Assembly (NCBI RefSeq): GCF_900129875.1
Contig: NZ_FQXC01000003.1
Coordinates: 434,001 to 498,000, forward strand
From: Marivita hallyeonensis
Lineage (GTDB): Bacteria; Pseudomonadota; Alphaproteobacteria; Rhodobacterales; Rhodobacteraceae
Direction: 5' to 3'
DNA: 64,000 nucleotides
Part shown: positions 42,961 to 52,143 of the stretch, in pieces
Position numbering within the stretch: position 1 is the stretch's first letter
How the letters are laid out: every line of letters begins with the position of its first letter
Made by a program: the position numbers and the translations under genes
The notes under the pieces: generated by a model
The model's input: the letters and a program-made list of their open reading frames with translations, nothing else
The model's database searches: none
Told to the model about the DNA's origin: nothing

Positions 42961-45624
42961 GTGAACGCGAATAAATCAGCCGTCACTCCCATGATGGCGC
43001 AATATCTGGAAATCAAATCCCAGTACGCGGACGCATTGTTGTTCTACCGCATGGGTGACTTTTACGAATTGTTCTTCGATGACGCTGTTGCGGCTTCCGA
43101 AGCGCTGGACATCGCGCTCACGAAACGCGGCAAGCACGATGGTGCAGACATCCCGATGTGTGGGGTACCGGTGCATTCCGCCGAAGGTTACCTGCTGACG
43201 CTGATCCGCAAAGGTTTTCGCGTTGCCGTGTGCGAGCAGATGGAAAGCCCGGCAGAAGCAAAAAAGCGCGGTTCCAAGTCGGTCGTAAAGCGGGACGTTG
43301 TGCGTTTGGTGACACCCGGAACACTGACAGAAGAGACGCTGCTCGAAGCGCGTCGGCACAACTATTTGGCCGCTTTGGCCCACGTTAGAGACGATTGGGC
43401 GCTGGCCTGGACGGACATTTCGACCGGGGCCTTTCACGTTCTTCCAATCACCCTCGCGCGTGTTGGTCCGGAATTGGCCTGTCTGGCACCGGCAGAAATC
43501 CTGATCTCCGAAAATCCGCACGACGGGCTACACACGATCTTCGAAGACCTCGGGATCGAACCGACCGAACTGGGCAAATCGAGCTTTGATTCCACCAGCG
43601 CCCTGACCCGGCTGAACGCGCAATTCGGTGTTGCTTCGCTTGATGCCTTCGGTCAGTTTTCGCGACCCGAGGTCTCGGCCATGGGGGCTTTGGTCGATTA
43701 CCTGGACCTTACCCAAAAGGGCAAACTGCCGCTCTTGCGACCGCCACAGCAAGAAAAGCTGCACAGCGCGATGCAGATCGACGCGGCAACGCGGCGCAAC
43801 CTTGAAATCACGCACAGCCTGCAAGGCGGGCGCGCAGGCTCCTTGCTCTCGGTGGTCGATCGCACCGTCACCGCCGGGGGTGCGCGCCTTTTGGAACGGC
43901 GTCTCTCCACACCGTCTTGCGATCTGGACAATATTCACCGCCGCCAGGACGGCATCACCTGGTTTCGCGAGATGCCCGAGATCGCGCAAAAGGTCCGCGA
44001 TGCCCTGAAGCGCGTCCCCGATGTAGACCGCGCGCTGTCCCGCCTTGGTCTCGATCGCGGAGAACCGCGGGATATGACCGCGATCCGCTCGGCTTTGGAG
44101 CAGTCCATCGCGATTTCCGCTTTGCTGGCCGAGGCACCCCCGCCAGAGATCGTCGCCGATGCAATGCACGCCTTGACCGGACACGACGAATTGCGCGGCT
44201 TACTGGACGATGCGCTGGTTGCAGAGCCTCCCCTCCTCGCCCGCGACGGTGGGTTCATCGCGGCAGGTTATGATACCGATCTTGATGAAGCCCGCAAACT
44301 TCGCGACGAAGGCCGGGGCGTGATCGCCGGGCTTCAAAAGACGTATTCGGAACAAACCGGCGTCGCGTCTCTCAAGATCAAGCACAACAACGTCTTGGGC
44401 TACTTCATCGAAACGACGGCAACGCATGCCGAAAAGATGATGGCGCCGCCGTTGAATGAAACCTTCATCCACCGGCAGACCACGGCCAACCAGATCCGGT
44501 TTACAACCGTCGAACTGTCCGAACTTGAACGCCGCATCATGAACGCCGGAAGCGAAGCGCTAGAGATCGAGAAGCGTCTCTATTCCAGCCTAAGTCGCGC
44601 AATTCTGGACAAACAAGCAGATATGGCAGCACTGGCGCAAGCTTTGGCGGAATTCGATGTCTGTAGCGCCTTGGCCGATCTGGCGACGGACCTTGACTGG
44701 TGTCGACCCACCGTCGATGCGAGCCGCGCGTTTGACGTGACGTCGGGCCGACACCCGGTGGTCGAAAAGGCGCTGAGAGCACAAGGCGGGTCCAGCTTTG
44801 TCGCCAACGATTGCCAACTGACGGCAGACGATGATGGTGCCAGCATCGCCTTGCTGACCGGTCCGAACATGGCCGGTAAATCCACTTACCTGCGCCAGAA
44901 CGCGCTGATCGCTCTGCTTGCGCAGACCGGGTCCTACGTTCCGGCAGAGTCGGCGCATGTCGGGCTTGTCAGTCAGATCTTCAGTCGCGTTGGTGCATCC
45001 GACGATTTGGCGCGCGGGCGGTCGACCTTCATGGTCGAAATGGTCGAGACCGCAGCGATCCTGAATCAGGCGGATGACCGCGCCCTTGTGATTTTGGATG
45101 AAATCGGACGTGGCACGGCGACCTATGACGGCTTGTCCATTGCCTGGGCGACGCTGGAACACTTGCAATCGGTCAACAAGGTGCGCGCCTTGTTCGCCAC
45201 GCATTACCATGAGCTCACCGCCCTCGCCTCCAAACTTGATGGCGTCCGCAACGCGACTGTCGCGGTTCGTGAATGGGAGGGGGACGTCATTTTCCTGCAC
45301 GAAGTGCACGAAGGTGCCGCTGACAGATCATACGGTGTACAGGTGGCGCAACTTGCCGGGCTTCCCCCGGCTGTTATCACCCGCGCTCGTTCTGTTCTGG
45401 ATGCGCTCGAAAAGGGCGAACGGGAGAACACCTCTCCGAAAGCGCTGATCGACGATCTTCCACTGTTTTCCGCGATCGCGAATGCGCCAGCTCCGACGAA
45501 GCCAGGCGCAGAGTCCAAAATCGAGGCGCAGATCAAGGAACTGCACCCCGACGAAATGACCCCGATGGAAGCGCTACAGGCTCTATATCACCTGAAATCG
45601 CTTCTGCAGGACACCAAGACTTAG
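42961..45624 (+). CDS. mutS: DNA mismatch repair protein MutS
   Basis: Recognises base mismatches and recruits MutL. I chose GTG (887 residues) because AGGGGAAG precedes it; an in-frame ATG 30 bases upstream has a weaker site. The mismatch-reading motif FYRMGDFYELF, Walker A GPNMAGKST near residue 633 and Walker B ILDEIGRGTA near 712 are intact. The C-terminus ends DEMTPMEALQALYHLKSLL, the family tail for tetramer formation. It overlaps the convergent grpE gene by four bases. Confidence 0.95.
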   Translation: MNANKSAVTPMMAQYLEIKSQYADALLFYRMGDFYELFFDDAVAASEALDIALTKRGKHDGADIPMCGVPVHSAEGYLLTLIRKGFRVAVCEQMESPAEAKKRGSKSVVKRDVVRLVTPGTLTEETLLEARRHNYLAALAHVRDDWALAWTDISTGAFHVLPITLARVGPELACLAPAEILISENPHDGLHTIFEDLGIEPTELGKSSFDSTSALTRLNAQFGVASLDAFGQFSRPEVSAMGALVDYLDLTQKGKLPLLRPPQQEKLHSAMQIDAATRRNLEITHSLQGGRAGSLLSVVDRTVTAGGARLLERRLSTPSCDLDNIHRRQDGITWFREMPEIAQKVRDALKRVPDVDRALSRLGLDRGEPRDMTAIRSALEQSIAISALLAEAPPPEIVADAMHALTGHDELRGLLDDALVAEPPLLARDGGFIAAGYDTDLDEARKLRDEGRGVIAGLQKTYSEQTGVASLKIKHNNVLGYFIETTATHAEKMMAPPLNETFIHRQTTANQIRFTTVELSELERRIMNAGSEALEIEKRLYSSLSRAILDKQADMAALAQALAEFDVCSALADLATDLDWCRPTVDASRAFDVTSGRHPVVEKALRAQGGSSFVANDCQLTADDDGASIALLTGPNMAGKSTYLRQNALIALLAQTGSYVPAESAHVGLVSQIFSRVGASDDLARGRSTFMVEMVETAAILNQADDRALVILDEIGRGTATYDGLSIAWATLEHLQSVNKVRALFATHYHELTALASKLDGVRNATVAVREWEGDVIFLHEVHEGAADRSYGVQVAQLAGLPPAVITRARSVLDALEKGERENTSPKALIDDLPLFSAIANAPAPTKPGAESKIEAQIKELHPDEMTPMEALQALYHLKSLLQDTKT

Positions 45625-46187
45625 GATTTGGGCATGGAGCTCACGCCGACCTGCGCCGGGCGTAGCAGACGATCGTAGAGCATGAAGCCTTCCGCCGATA
45701 CCTGGATGATGTCACCCGCTTTGGTGCCAGGAACCGGCGCTTCGAACATCGCCTCGTGCAACTGAGGGTCGAACTTTTCCCCCACTTCGGGTTTGATTGC
45801 CGTCACGCCATGTTTGCTGAACACATTCAGCAATTCGCGCATAGTCAGCTCCACACCTTCAATGAAGGCTTTTGACGCCTCACGTTGTTCCTCGGGGATC
45901 GCATCCAAGGCACGCTGCAGGTTGTCATAAACCGGCAAAAGATCCCGCGCCAAACGGGATCCACCATATTGGTGCGCCTCACGCCGGTCCTTGTCAGACC
46001 GCTTGCGTGCGTTTTCGGCATCCGCCAGCGCGCGCATGAATTTGTCTTTCAGATCATCCCGCTCCGCGCGCAGGGCGTCGATCTCAGCGACCTCGTCTGT
46101 GATCTCTTCTTCCAGCGCTTCGTTTTCCTCTGCCTCGGCCTCGGCCAGGCTATCCAGAAAATCCTTCGTGTGATCCGTTTCGGCCAT
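45621..46187 (-). CDS. grpE: Nucleotide exchange factor GrpE
   Basis: Releases ADP from DnaK. The 188-residue protein has an acidic N-terminus and a long helix (about 25-90), then a beta domain with GVTAIKPEVGEKFDPQLHEAMFEAP and GFMLYDRLLRPAQVGVS. AAGGG overlaps the hrcA stop, and the gap between the genes is four bases. Cotranscription with the repressor hrcA is typical. Confidence 0.95.
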   Translation of the reverse strand: MAETDHTKDFLDSLAEAEAEENEALEEEITDEVAEIDALRAERDDLKDKFMRALADAENARKRSDKDRREAHQYGGSRLARDLLPVYDNLQRALDAIPEEQREASKAFIEGVELTMRELLNVFSKHGVTAIKPEVGEKFDPQLHEAMFEAPVPGTKAGDIIQVSAEGFMLYDRLLRPAQVGVSSMPKS

Positions 46188-46191
46188 CTCG

Positions 46192-47262
46192 TTACCCTTG
46201 GTTGCGGTCGCCGAGAAGTTTCCCGACGAGCTGCGCAGTGTAATCCACGATCGGCACGATCCGTCCGTAATTCAGACGTGTCGGGCCAATGACCCCAACC
46301 GCACCGATTATTTTTCGATCAGCGTTCATATATGGAGACACCACCAAAGAGGAACCCGAAAGTGAGAAAAGTTTGTTCTCGGACCCGATAAAAATGCGCA
46401 CACCGTCACCTTGTTCAGTCAGTTCAAGGAATTCGGCGATATCGCGCTTGCGCTCGAGGTCATCGAACAGTTCTTTGATGCGGTCCAGTTCTTCGGCATG
46501 GGCGTCCTCTGCTAGCAGGTTCGACCGCCCTCGTACGATCAACCGCTCTGGCATGTCGCCTTCCGTGTCCCACGCGGCAAGCCCCTGATCGACAAGCGTT
46601 GCAGCAAGGCTATCCAGTTCCTGCCGTTTCCGCGCGATCTCTTCTTTCATTGTCCTGCGGAGTTCGGAAAGGGTTTTACCCTCAACAAGCGCGTTCAGGA
46701 AATTCGCCGCTTCCCGCATGGAGCTTGGCGTCTGCCCCGGCGGTGGCGTGAACAGGCGATTCTCGACATGTCCGTCGTCAAACACGAGAACGACCAGCGC
46801 TTGATCGCCGCCAATCGGGACAAACTCGATATGCTTGATCGCCGCTTCATGCTTGGGCGTCAGAACAAGCGAGGCCCCTTGAGTGACACCCGACAAGGCC
46901 GACCCGACGCGATCAAGGATTTGACCAACATCCTGGCTGTTGCTTGTGACGGTTGCGTCAATCTTTTCGCGATCTTCCTGATCGAGGTCGCGCACCTCCA
47001 GAAGACCATCGACAAACATCCTCAGACCAAGCTGCGTCGGAACGCGTCCGGCGCTGATGTGGGGGCTATCAAGCAATCCAAGAAATTCGAGGTCCTGCAT
47101 GACATTCCGAATCGTCGCGGCAGAGACCTTTTCATCAAGCGTACGCGTCAGCGTGCGGGACCCGACGGGTTCGCCACTGAACAGATACCCCTCAACGACC
47201 TTGCGAAAAACCTCGCGCGACCGATCATTGAGTTCATCCAGAAGTTTCGACGCTTCGCTCAA
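46192..47262 (-). CDS. hrcA: Heat-inducible transcription repressor HrcA
   Basis: Represses class I heat-shock genes by binding CIRCE. 356 residues with a winged helix ([32 protein letters not shown]) and [20 protein letters not shown]. The start is TTG preceded by GAGGA; no in-frame ATG is available before an upstream stop. I could not find a CIRCE element (TTAGCACTC, 9 bases, GAGTGCTAA) in the 106 bases upstream, so it does not appear to autoregulate through one here. Confidence 0.94.
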   Translation of the reverse strand: MSEASKLLDELNDRSREVFRKVVEGYLFSGEPVGSRTLTRTLDEKVSAATIRNVMQDLEFLGLLDSPHISAGRVPTQLGLRMFVDGLLEVRDLDQEDREKIDATVTSNSQDVGQILDRVGSALSGVTQGASLVLTPKHEAAIKHIEFVPIGGDQALVVLVFDDGHVENRLFTPPPGQTPSSMREAANFLNALVEGKTLSELRRTMKEEIARKRQELDSLAATLVDQGLAAWDTEGDMPERLIVRGRSNLLAEDAHAEELDRIKELFDDLERKRDIAEFLELTEQGDGVRIFIGSENKLFSLSGSSLVVSPYMNADRKIIGAVGVIGPTRLNYGRIVPIVDYTAQLVGKLLGDRNQG

Positions 47263-47368
47263 CTCATTTCCTCACAACGTTCAGAACCGGTCTTTTTGGC
47301 CACGACTATCGGCTTGCGAAACCGGAAAGCCTGCCTGTATCCGTACACGGCAATCAAAGGGAAGTACC

Positions 47369-48082
47369 ATGCGACCGTCAGGACGGAAATTAAGCGAAAT
47401 GCGCGCGGTTTCAATCGAAACCGGGATCAGCAAACACGCAGAGGGCTCATGCATGATCCGCATGGGTGACACTCATGTGCTCTGCACCGCCACCATCGAA
47501 GACCGCGTACCGCCCTTTATCAAGGGATCGGGGCTTGGCTGGGTGACCGCTGAATACGGGATGCTTCCGCGTTCCACGACAAGCCGCATGCGCCGCGAAA
47601 GTTCGGCAGGCAAACAACAGGGTCGCACGGTCGAGATTCAGAGACTAATCGGGCGCAGTTTGCGCGCCGGCGTCGATCGCGTCGCCCTTGGAGAGCGTCA
47701 GGTCACTGTCGATTGCGACGTGATCCAGGCAGACGGCGGCACCCGCTGTGCATCCATTACGGGTGGCTGGGTCGCCCTGCGCCTTGCCGTCAATCAGTTG
47801 ATGAAAGCGGGTGACGTCATCAGCGATCCGCTCGTGTCGCCGGTTGCCGCGGTGAGTTGCGGAATTTACGCGGGTCAGGCCGTACTTGACCTCGACTACC
47901 CCGAGGATTCCGAGGCCGGTGTCGACGGCAACTTCATCATGCGCGGCGATGGTCAACTGATCGAAGTCCAGATGTCCGCAGAGGGCTCCACCTTCTCGCG
48001 CGATCAGATGACAGAGCTTTTGGGCCTCGCGGATGCCGGCGTGCAGGAACTCGTCTCGCTGCAACTGAAGGCAGCCGAATGA
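47369..48082 (+). CDS. rph: Ribonuclease PH
   Basis: Phosphate-dependent 3'-5' exonuclease that trims tRNA 3' ends. 237 residues with [39 protein letters not shown] and the tail LKAAE typical of the family. AGGGAAG precedes the ATG. It is divergent from hrcA and overlaps the rdgB start by four bases. Confidence 0.95.
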   Translation: MRPSGRKLSEMRAVSIETGISKHAEGSCMIRMGDTHVLCTATIEDRVPPFIKGSGLGWVTAEYGMLPRSTTSRMRRESSAGKQQGRTVEIQRLIGRSLRAGVDRVALGERQVTVDCDVIQADGGTRCASITGGWVALRLAVNQLMKAGDVISDPLVSPVAAVSCGIYAGQAVLDLDYPEDSEAGVDGNFIMRGDGQLIEVQMSAEGSTFSRDQMTELLGLADAGVQELVSLQLKAAE

Positions 48083-48690
48083 CACGAAAGTTCGACGGTG
48101 ATCGGCTCCTTGTTGCAACGCACAATCAGGGCAAACTGGAAGAGATCGCAGATCTTCTGAAAGACTACGGCGTCACGGTTGTCGGCGCGGCCGAGATGGA
48201 TTTGCCTGAACCTGTCGAAGACGGAACCACGTTCGTGGAAAACGCCCGCATCAAGGCGCATGCGGCCGCAAAAGCGACGGGCCTGCCTGCGCTGTCCGAT
48301 GACAGTGGTCTTGAGATCGATGCGCTTGGCGGCGCACCGGGCGTCTACACAGCGGATTGGGCGGAAACAGAGACGGGTCGCGACTTCGTCATGGCGATGG
48401 AAAAGGCCTATGCCGCCATTCTGAATTCAGGCGTCGAACCCCCTTGGACCGGACGCTTCTGCTGCACGCTTGTTCTCGCCTGGCCCGATGGCCATGACGA
48501 GGTCTTCCCTGGGACGATGGAGGGCCAGATTGTCTGGCCGATGCGCGGGGATCAGGGACACGGCTACGACCCGGTGTTTCAACCCGACGGCTATGACGTG
48601 ACCTTCGGGGAAATGGACCGCTGGGAAAAGAACCGTATCAGCCACCGTGCGGATGCGTTCCGCAAATTCGTGGCGGGGTGCTTTGCCTGA
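48079..48690 (+). CDS. rdgB: Non-canonical purine NTP pyrophosphatase
   Basis: Removes ITP, dITP and XTP from the nucleotide pool. 203 residues with the nucleotide-binding [34 protein letters not shown], and [18 protein letters not shown]. The final region [10 protein letters not shown] is family-typical. It overlaps both rph and hemW. Confidence 0.94.
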   Translation: MTRKFDGDRLLVATHNQGKLEEIADLLKDYGVTVVGAAEMDLPEPVEDGTTFVENARIKAHAAAKATGLPALSDDSGLEIDALGGAPGVYTADWAETETGRDFVMAMEKAYAAILNSGVEPPWTGRFCCTLVLAWPDGHDEVFPGTMEGQIVWPMRGDQGHGYDPVFQPDGYDVTFGEMDRWEKNRISHRADAFRKFVAGCFA

Positions 48691-49828
48691 CCTCTGGCAG
48701 GAACGTGGCTTTGGCCTTTACGTGCATTGGCCCTTCTGTGCTGCAAAATGCCCGTATTGCGACTTCAACAGCCATGTTCGTTCTGCTGTGGATCAAGCGG
48801 CTTGGGCCGACGCGCTTGCTTTGGAGATCCGACGCAATGGGCAAAAGACCGGGCCTCGCGTCCTTTCATCGATCTTTTTTGGTGGCGGAACGCCAAGTCT
48901 CATGGAACCAGCAACGGTATCTGCCGTCCTTGATGCGGCGCGCGAGGTGTGGAGTTTTTCCAACGATATCGAAATCACTCTGGAAGCCAATCCGACATCG
49001 GTCGAAGCGCGCCGGTTCGAAGGTTACGCCCGTCTTGGCGTCAATCGCGTTTCACTCGGCGTGCAGGCGCTGGACGACGCGTCACTGCGCAAACTTGGTC
49101 GTCTGCACTCCGCAAAAGAAGCGCAGGCCGCATTTTCCGTCGCGCGGGAATACTTCGACCGTGTGAGTTTTGACCTGATCTACGCCCGACAGGATCAAAC
49201 CCTCGACGACTGGCGCGCAGAATTGAGTCAGGCGCTGGACATGGCGGTCGATCACCTGTCGCTCTACCAACTCACCATCGAGGAAGGCACCGCGTTCTGG
49301 GATCGCGCCGCCCGCGGCATGCTCAGGGGATTGCCGAACGATGATCTCGGCGCTGACATGTATGATCTGACCCAAGAGCTTTGCCAAGCGGCGGGGCTTC
49401 CCGCGTACGAAGTGTCGAACCATGCGGGTCCCGGGGCCGAGTCGAAACACAATCTAATCTACTGGCGCGGTGGCGATTACGTAGGTGTCGGGCCCGGCGC
49501 GCATGGTCGCGTGACTGTGAATGGCATCCGAAAGGCCACCGAAAGCTGGAAACAACCGGAGGCGTGGCTGAAAGCCGTTTCTGACGGTACCGGCATTCGA
49601 TCATCCAGCAGTTTGAATCAGCAAGATATAGCAGATGAACGCCTTATCATGGGGCTTCGTTTGTCCGAAGGTCTACATATTGATGACGTATCGGAAATTC
49701 TCGACGAACCGCGCCTTCATGCGTTGATTGAAGATGGGCTTGTTTGGAAATCTGACACTCATATCGGAGCGACCGAAAAAGGCCGTCCGCTTTTGAACCA
49801 TCTGATTTCGCAGCTCGCGCGCGCCTGA
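48683..49828 (+). CDS. hemW: Radical SAM heme chaperone HemW
   Basis: Radical SAM protein of the HemN family that delivers heme rather than oxidising coproporphyrinogen. The cluster motif is CAAKCPYCDF (CX3CX2C), with Phe where HemN has a fourth Cys, which marks HemW. The segment GGGTPSLMEP and NHAGPGAESKHNLIYW are also typical. I chose TTG (381 residues); alternative in-frame starts are GTG at 48647 and ATG at 48653, which would give longer overlaps with rdgB. Confidence 0.9.
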   Translation: MPDLWQERGFGLYVHWPFCAAKCPYCDFNSHVRSAVDQAAWADALALEIRRNGQKTGPRVLSSIFFGGGTPSLMEPATVSAVLDAAREVWSFSNDIEITLEANPTSVEARRFEGYARLGVNRVSLGVQALDDASLRKLGRLHSAKEAQAAFSVAREYFDRVSFDLIYARQDQTLDDWRAELSQALDMAVDHLSLYQLTIEEGTAFWDRAARGMLRGLPNDDLGADMYDLTQELCQAAGLPAYEVSNHAGPGAESKHNLIYWRGGDYVGVGPGAHGRVTVNGIRKATESWKQPEAWLKAVSDGTGIRSSSSLNQQDIADERLIMGLRLSEGLHIDDVSEILDEPRLHALIEDGLVWKSDTHIGATEKGRPLLNHLISQLARA

Positions 49829-49829
49829 C

Positions 49830-50735
49830 CTAGCGCCCGGCGCTCAACACGGCGCAGAGAGAATCCAGGTCTTCCAGGGTCTCGTATGTGATCGTGACCG
49901 CTCCAGATTCCTTGCCGGCATGGTGATTGATCGACACGTTCATGCCCAAAGCTGCAGACAGATCGCCCTCTAAAGCCTTCGTATCCGCGTCCTTGCTTCC
50001 GCTCGAAGACGTGCCCTTGGCCTTCGCAGGTTTCTCGGCACGCGGGTTCTGAGCATCCTTGACCAGTTTTTCGGTTTCGCGCACAGACAGCCCGCGACGC
50101 ACGATATCACCGGCAAGCAACACCGGGTCTGGGGCGGTCACCAGTGCACGCGCATGTCCGGCGGACAATTTACCATCCTGAACCGCCTTCTTCACAACAT
50201 CCGGCAGCGTAAGAAGCCGCAAAAGGTTGGCGATGTGGCTCCGGCTTTTGCCCAGCGCCTGCGCAAGTTTTTCCTGCGTATGCCCAAATCGCGACATGAG
50301 CTGTTCGTAGCCAGCCGCTTCTTCAATCGCATTCAAATCAGCACGTTGAATGTTTTCGATAATCGCGATCTCAAGCACGTCCTCGTCGGAAAACTCCCGG
50401 ACGACCACCGGCACGTCATGCACACCGGCCGCCTGCGCCGCGCGCCAACGGCGTTCTCCCGCGACGATCTCATAGGCGTCTGTTTCGCCCGCTTTCGGTC
50501 GAACGATCAGCGGCTGAATCACGCCCTTGCTTTTGATCGACGCCTTGAGCTCATCCAGCGCATCGGCATCAAAGTGACGCCGCGGCTGATCGGGGTTCGG
50601 AAACAACTGTTCAACGGGAAGCGTGCGACTTGGTCGTGCGGCTGCCTGCCCTGCCTCTGCATTGGGTTCGATGTCGGCCATCAAGGCCGACAGACCGCGC
50701 CCCAGTCCGCGTCGTTGTTCTTTTTTCTCGGCCAT
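49830..50735 (-). CDS. parB: Chromosome-partitioning protein ParB
   Basis: CTP-dependent DNA clamp that loads at parS and spreads. 301 residues. The N-terminus KEQRRGLGRGLSALM binds ParA. The CTPase region has VRPKAGETDAYEIVAGERRWRAAQAAG, and the helix-turn-helix is EKLAQALGKSRSHIANLLRLL. The C-terminal dimer domain reads NHHAGKESGAVTITYETLEDLDSL. Last gene of the mnmE-mnmG-rsmG-parA-parB operon, converging with hemW with one base between. Its binding sites lie in the same operon. Confidence 0.96.
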   Translation of the reverse strand: MAEKKEQRRGLGRGLSALMADIEPNAEAGQAAARPSRTLPVEQLFPNPDQPRRHFDADALDELKASIKSKGVIQPLIVRPKAGETDAYEIVAGERRWRAAQAAGVHDVPVVVREFSDEDVLEIAIIENIQRADLNAIEEAAGYEQLMSRFGHTQEKLAQALGKSRSHIANLLRLLTLPDVVKKAVQDGKLSAGHARALVTAPDPVLLAGDIVRRGLSVRETEKLVKDAQNPRAEKPAKAKGTSSSGSKDADTKALEGDLSAALGMNVSINHHAGKESGAVTITYETLEDLDSLCAVLSAGR

Positions 50736-50744
50736 TCCTGTGTC

Positions 50745-51557
50745 CTATGCTGCTGTCATCGCGTCGCGTCTGCCCAAAAACTCGCGCGCCAAAGACCTGT
50801 ACGCGAGCGCGCCTTTGGAATTCGTGTCGTAGGCCAGAACCGGCACCGCGTAAGACGGAGCCTCACTCACACGGACGTTCCGGGGAATCACCGTCTGGAA
50901 CACCAGATCCCCAAGGTTTTCGCGCGCGTCCATCTCGACCTGTTGGGACAGATTATTTCGCGAGTCATACATCGTCAGGACCACCCCCTCGATCCGAAGG
51001 TTGGGGTTCGCGGTCTGACGCACCTCCCGGATGGTCAGCATTAACTGACTCAATCCTTCAAGCGCAAAGAATTCACTCTGCAGCGGCACCAGCACCGAAT
51101 GCGCGGCGACCATGGCGTTTACGGTCAAGAGGTTTAGCGACGGCGGACAGTCGATCAGGATGTAATCGAACATGAATTGGTCGATATCCGTTTGCCGCAA
51201 CGCGTCATGCAGCAGAAAACTGCGCTTTTCATTTGCGATCAGCTCAATATCCGCAGAACTCAGATCGGTGGTCGAAGGCACGATGCTTAAGTTCTTTTGC
51301 TCCGTCCGGCAAATGATGTCTGCTAGCGGGAAGTCGTCCAAAAGAAGATCGTAGGTCGTAGCCCGGCGGTCTTCCGGCATGATGCCAAGCCCCGTGGACG
51401 CATTTCCCTGCGGGTCAAGATCGACAAGCAGCACATTCTGCCCAATCTCTGCCAAAGCGGAGGCAAAATTGATCGCGGTCGTGGTCTTGCCAACGCCGCC
51501 TTTCTGGTTGGCGATTGCGATGATCTTTGGTCCGGACGGACGCGTCGGGTCATGCAC
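50745..51557 (-). CDS. parA: Chromosome-partitioning ATPase ParA
   Basis: 270-residue deviant-Walker ATPase that drives movement of ParB-parS. Walker A KGGVGKTTT at residues 19-27, with the signature Lys, is followed by NVLLVDLDPQGNASTGLG and ILIDCPPSLNLLT. The start is GTG, preceded by GGAGAG, and overlaps the rsmG stop by eight bases. parB follows after nine bases. Confidence 0.96.
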   Translation of the reverse strand: MHDPTRPSGPKIIAIANQKGGVGKTTTAINFASALAEIGQNVLLVDLDPQGNASTGLGIMPEDRRATTYDLLLDDFPLADIICRTEQKNLSIVPSTTDLSSADIELIANEKRSFLLHDALRQTDIDQFMFDYILIDCPPSLNLLTVNAMVAAHSVLVPLQSEFFALEGLSQLMLTIREVRQTANPNLRIEGVVLTMYDSRNNLSQQVEMDARENLGDLVFQTVIPRNVRVSEAPSYAVPVLAYDTNSKGALAYRSLAREFLGRRDAMTAA

Positions 51558-52143
51558 GTGAAAGCTCTCCGATCTCCAAAATCACGGCCTCTGGGCTTGT
51601 CTCACTTGTATGTGTTTGGAGGCTGAATCGCCACTTCTTTTGTGCGGTTTTCACTTCGTCTACCCACTTTGCACCCTTTGGAAACAGCGCCGTTCCATCT
51701 TTGTGCAAATGCCGTTCGGCAAACGTACAAAGGTCGGTGAGAGGCGCCAAGGCGCGGGCGCTCAGCATGTCAGCCTTCAAGGGTGCAACGTCTTCTATGC
51801 GTTTAGCGATGACATTGAAGGGCACGGATGTTTCACGTGAAACACTCCGTAGAAACGCGCATTTCCTTTGATCGCTTTCGACCAGGGTCATCGAAAGATC
51901 CGGTCTTTCTTCCGCAAGAACAATAGCCACGACAGCACCTGGGAACCCACCACCGGACCCGAGATCAACCCATGTTTTCGCGCTTTCCTTGCAAAGACGG
52001 GCCAGCTGAATGGAATCCGCGAAATGACGCGACCTGGCATCCTTTAAGGACGCAGGGGACACAAGGTTGATTTTCTTGGACCATTTTTTAAGAAGCTCAA
52101 GATAGGTTGCGAGGCGCTCAGATGTTTCACGTGAAACATTCAT
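51550..52143 (-). CDS. rsmG: 16S rRNA (guanine-N7)-methyltransferase RsmG
   Basis: Methylates G527 of 16S rRNA. 197 residues with [23 protein letters not shown] and the SAM motif [11 protein letters not shown]. Two perfect parS palindromes lie inside the gene and are read as the peptide VSRET, once at residues 3-7 and once in [10 protein letters not shown]. The ATG overlaps the mnmG stop by four bases. Confidence 0.95.
   Translation of the reverse strand: MNVSRETSERLATYLELLKKWSKKINLVSPASLKDARSRHFADSIQLARLCKESAKTWVDLGSGGGFPGAVVAIVLAEERPDLSMTLVESDQRKCAFLRSVSRETSVPFNVIAKRIEDVAPLKADMLSARALAPLTDLCTFAERHLHKDGTALFPKGAKWVDEVKTAQKKWRFSLQTHTSETSPEAVILEIGELSRA
51829..51844. promoter_or_regulatory. parS site 1 (ParB binding)
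   Basis: TGTTTCACGTGAAACA, a perfect 16-base palindrome identical to the bacterial parS consensus. It lies within rsmG, about 1.1 kb from the parB start. Confidence 0.95.
52123..52138. promoter_or_regulatory. parS site 2 (ParB binding)
   Basis: A second perfect copy of TGTTTCACGTGAAACA, covering codons 2-7 of rsmG, a few bases from the mnmG stop. Confidence 0.95.
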
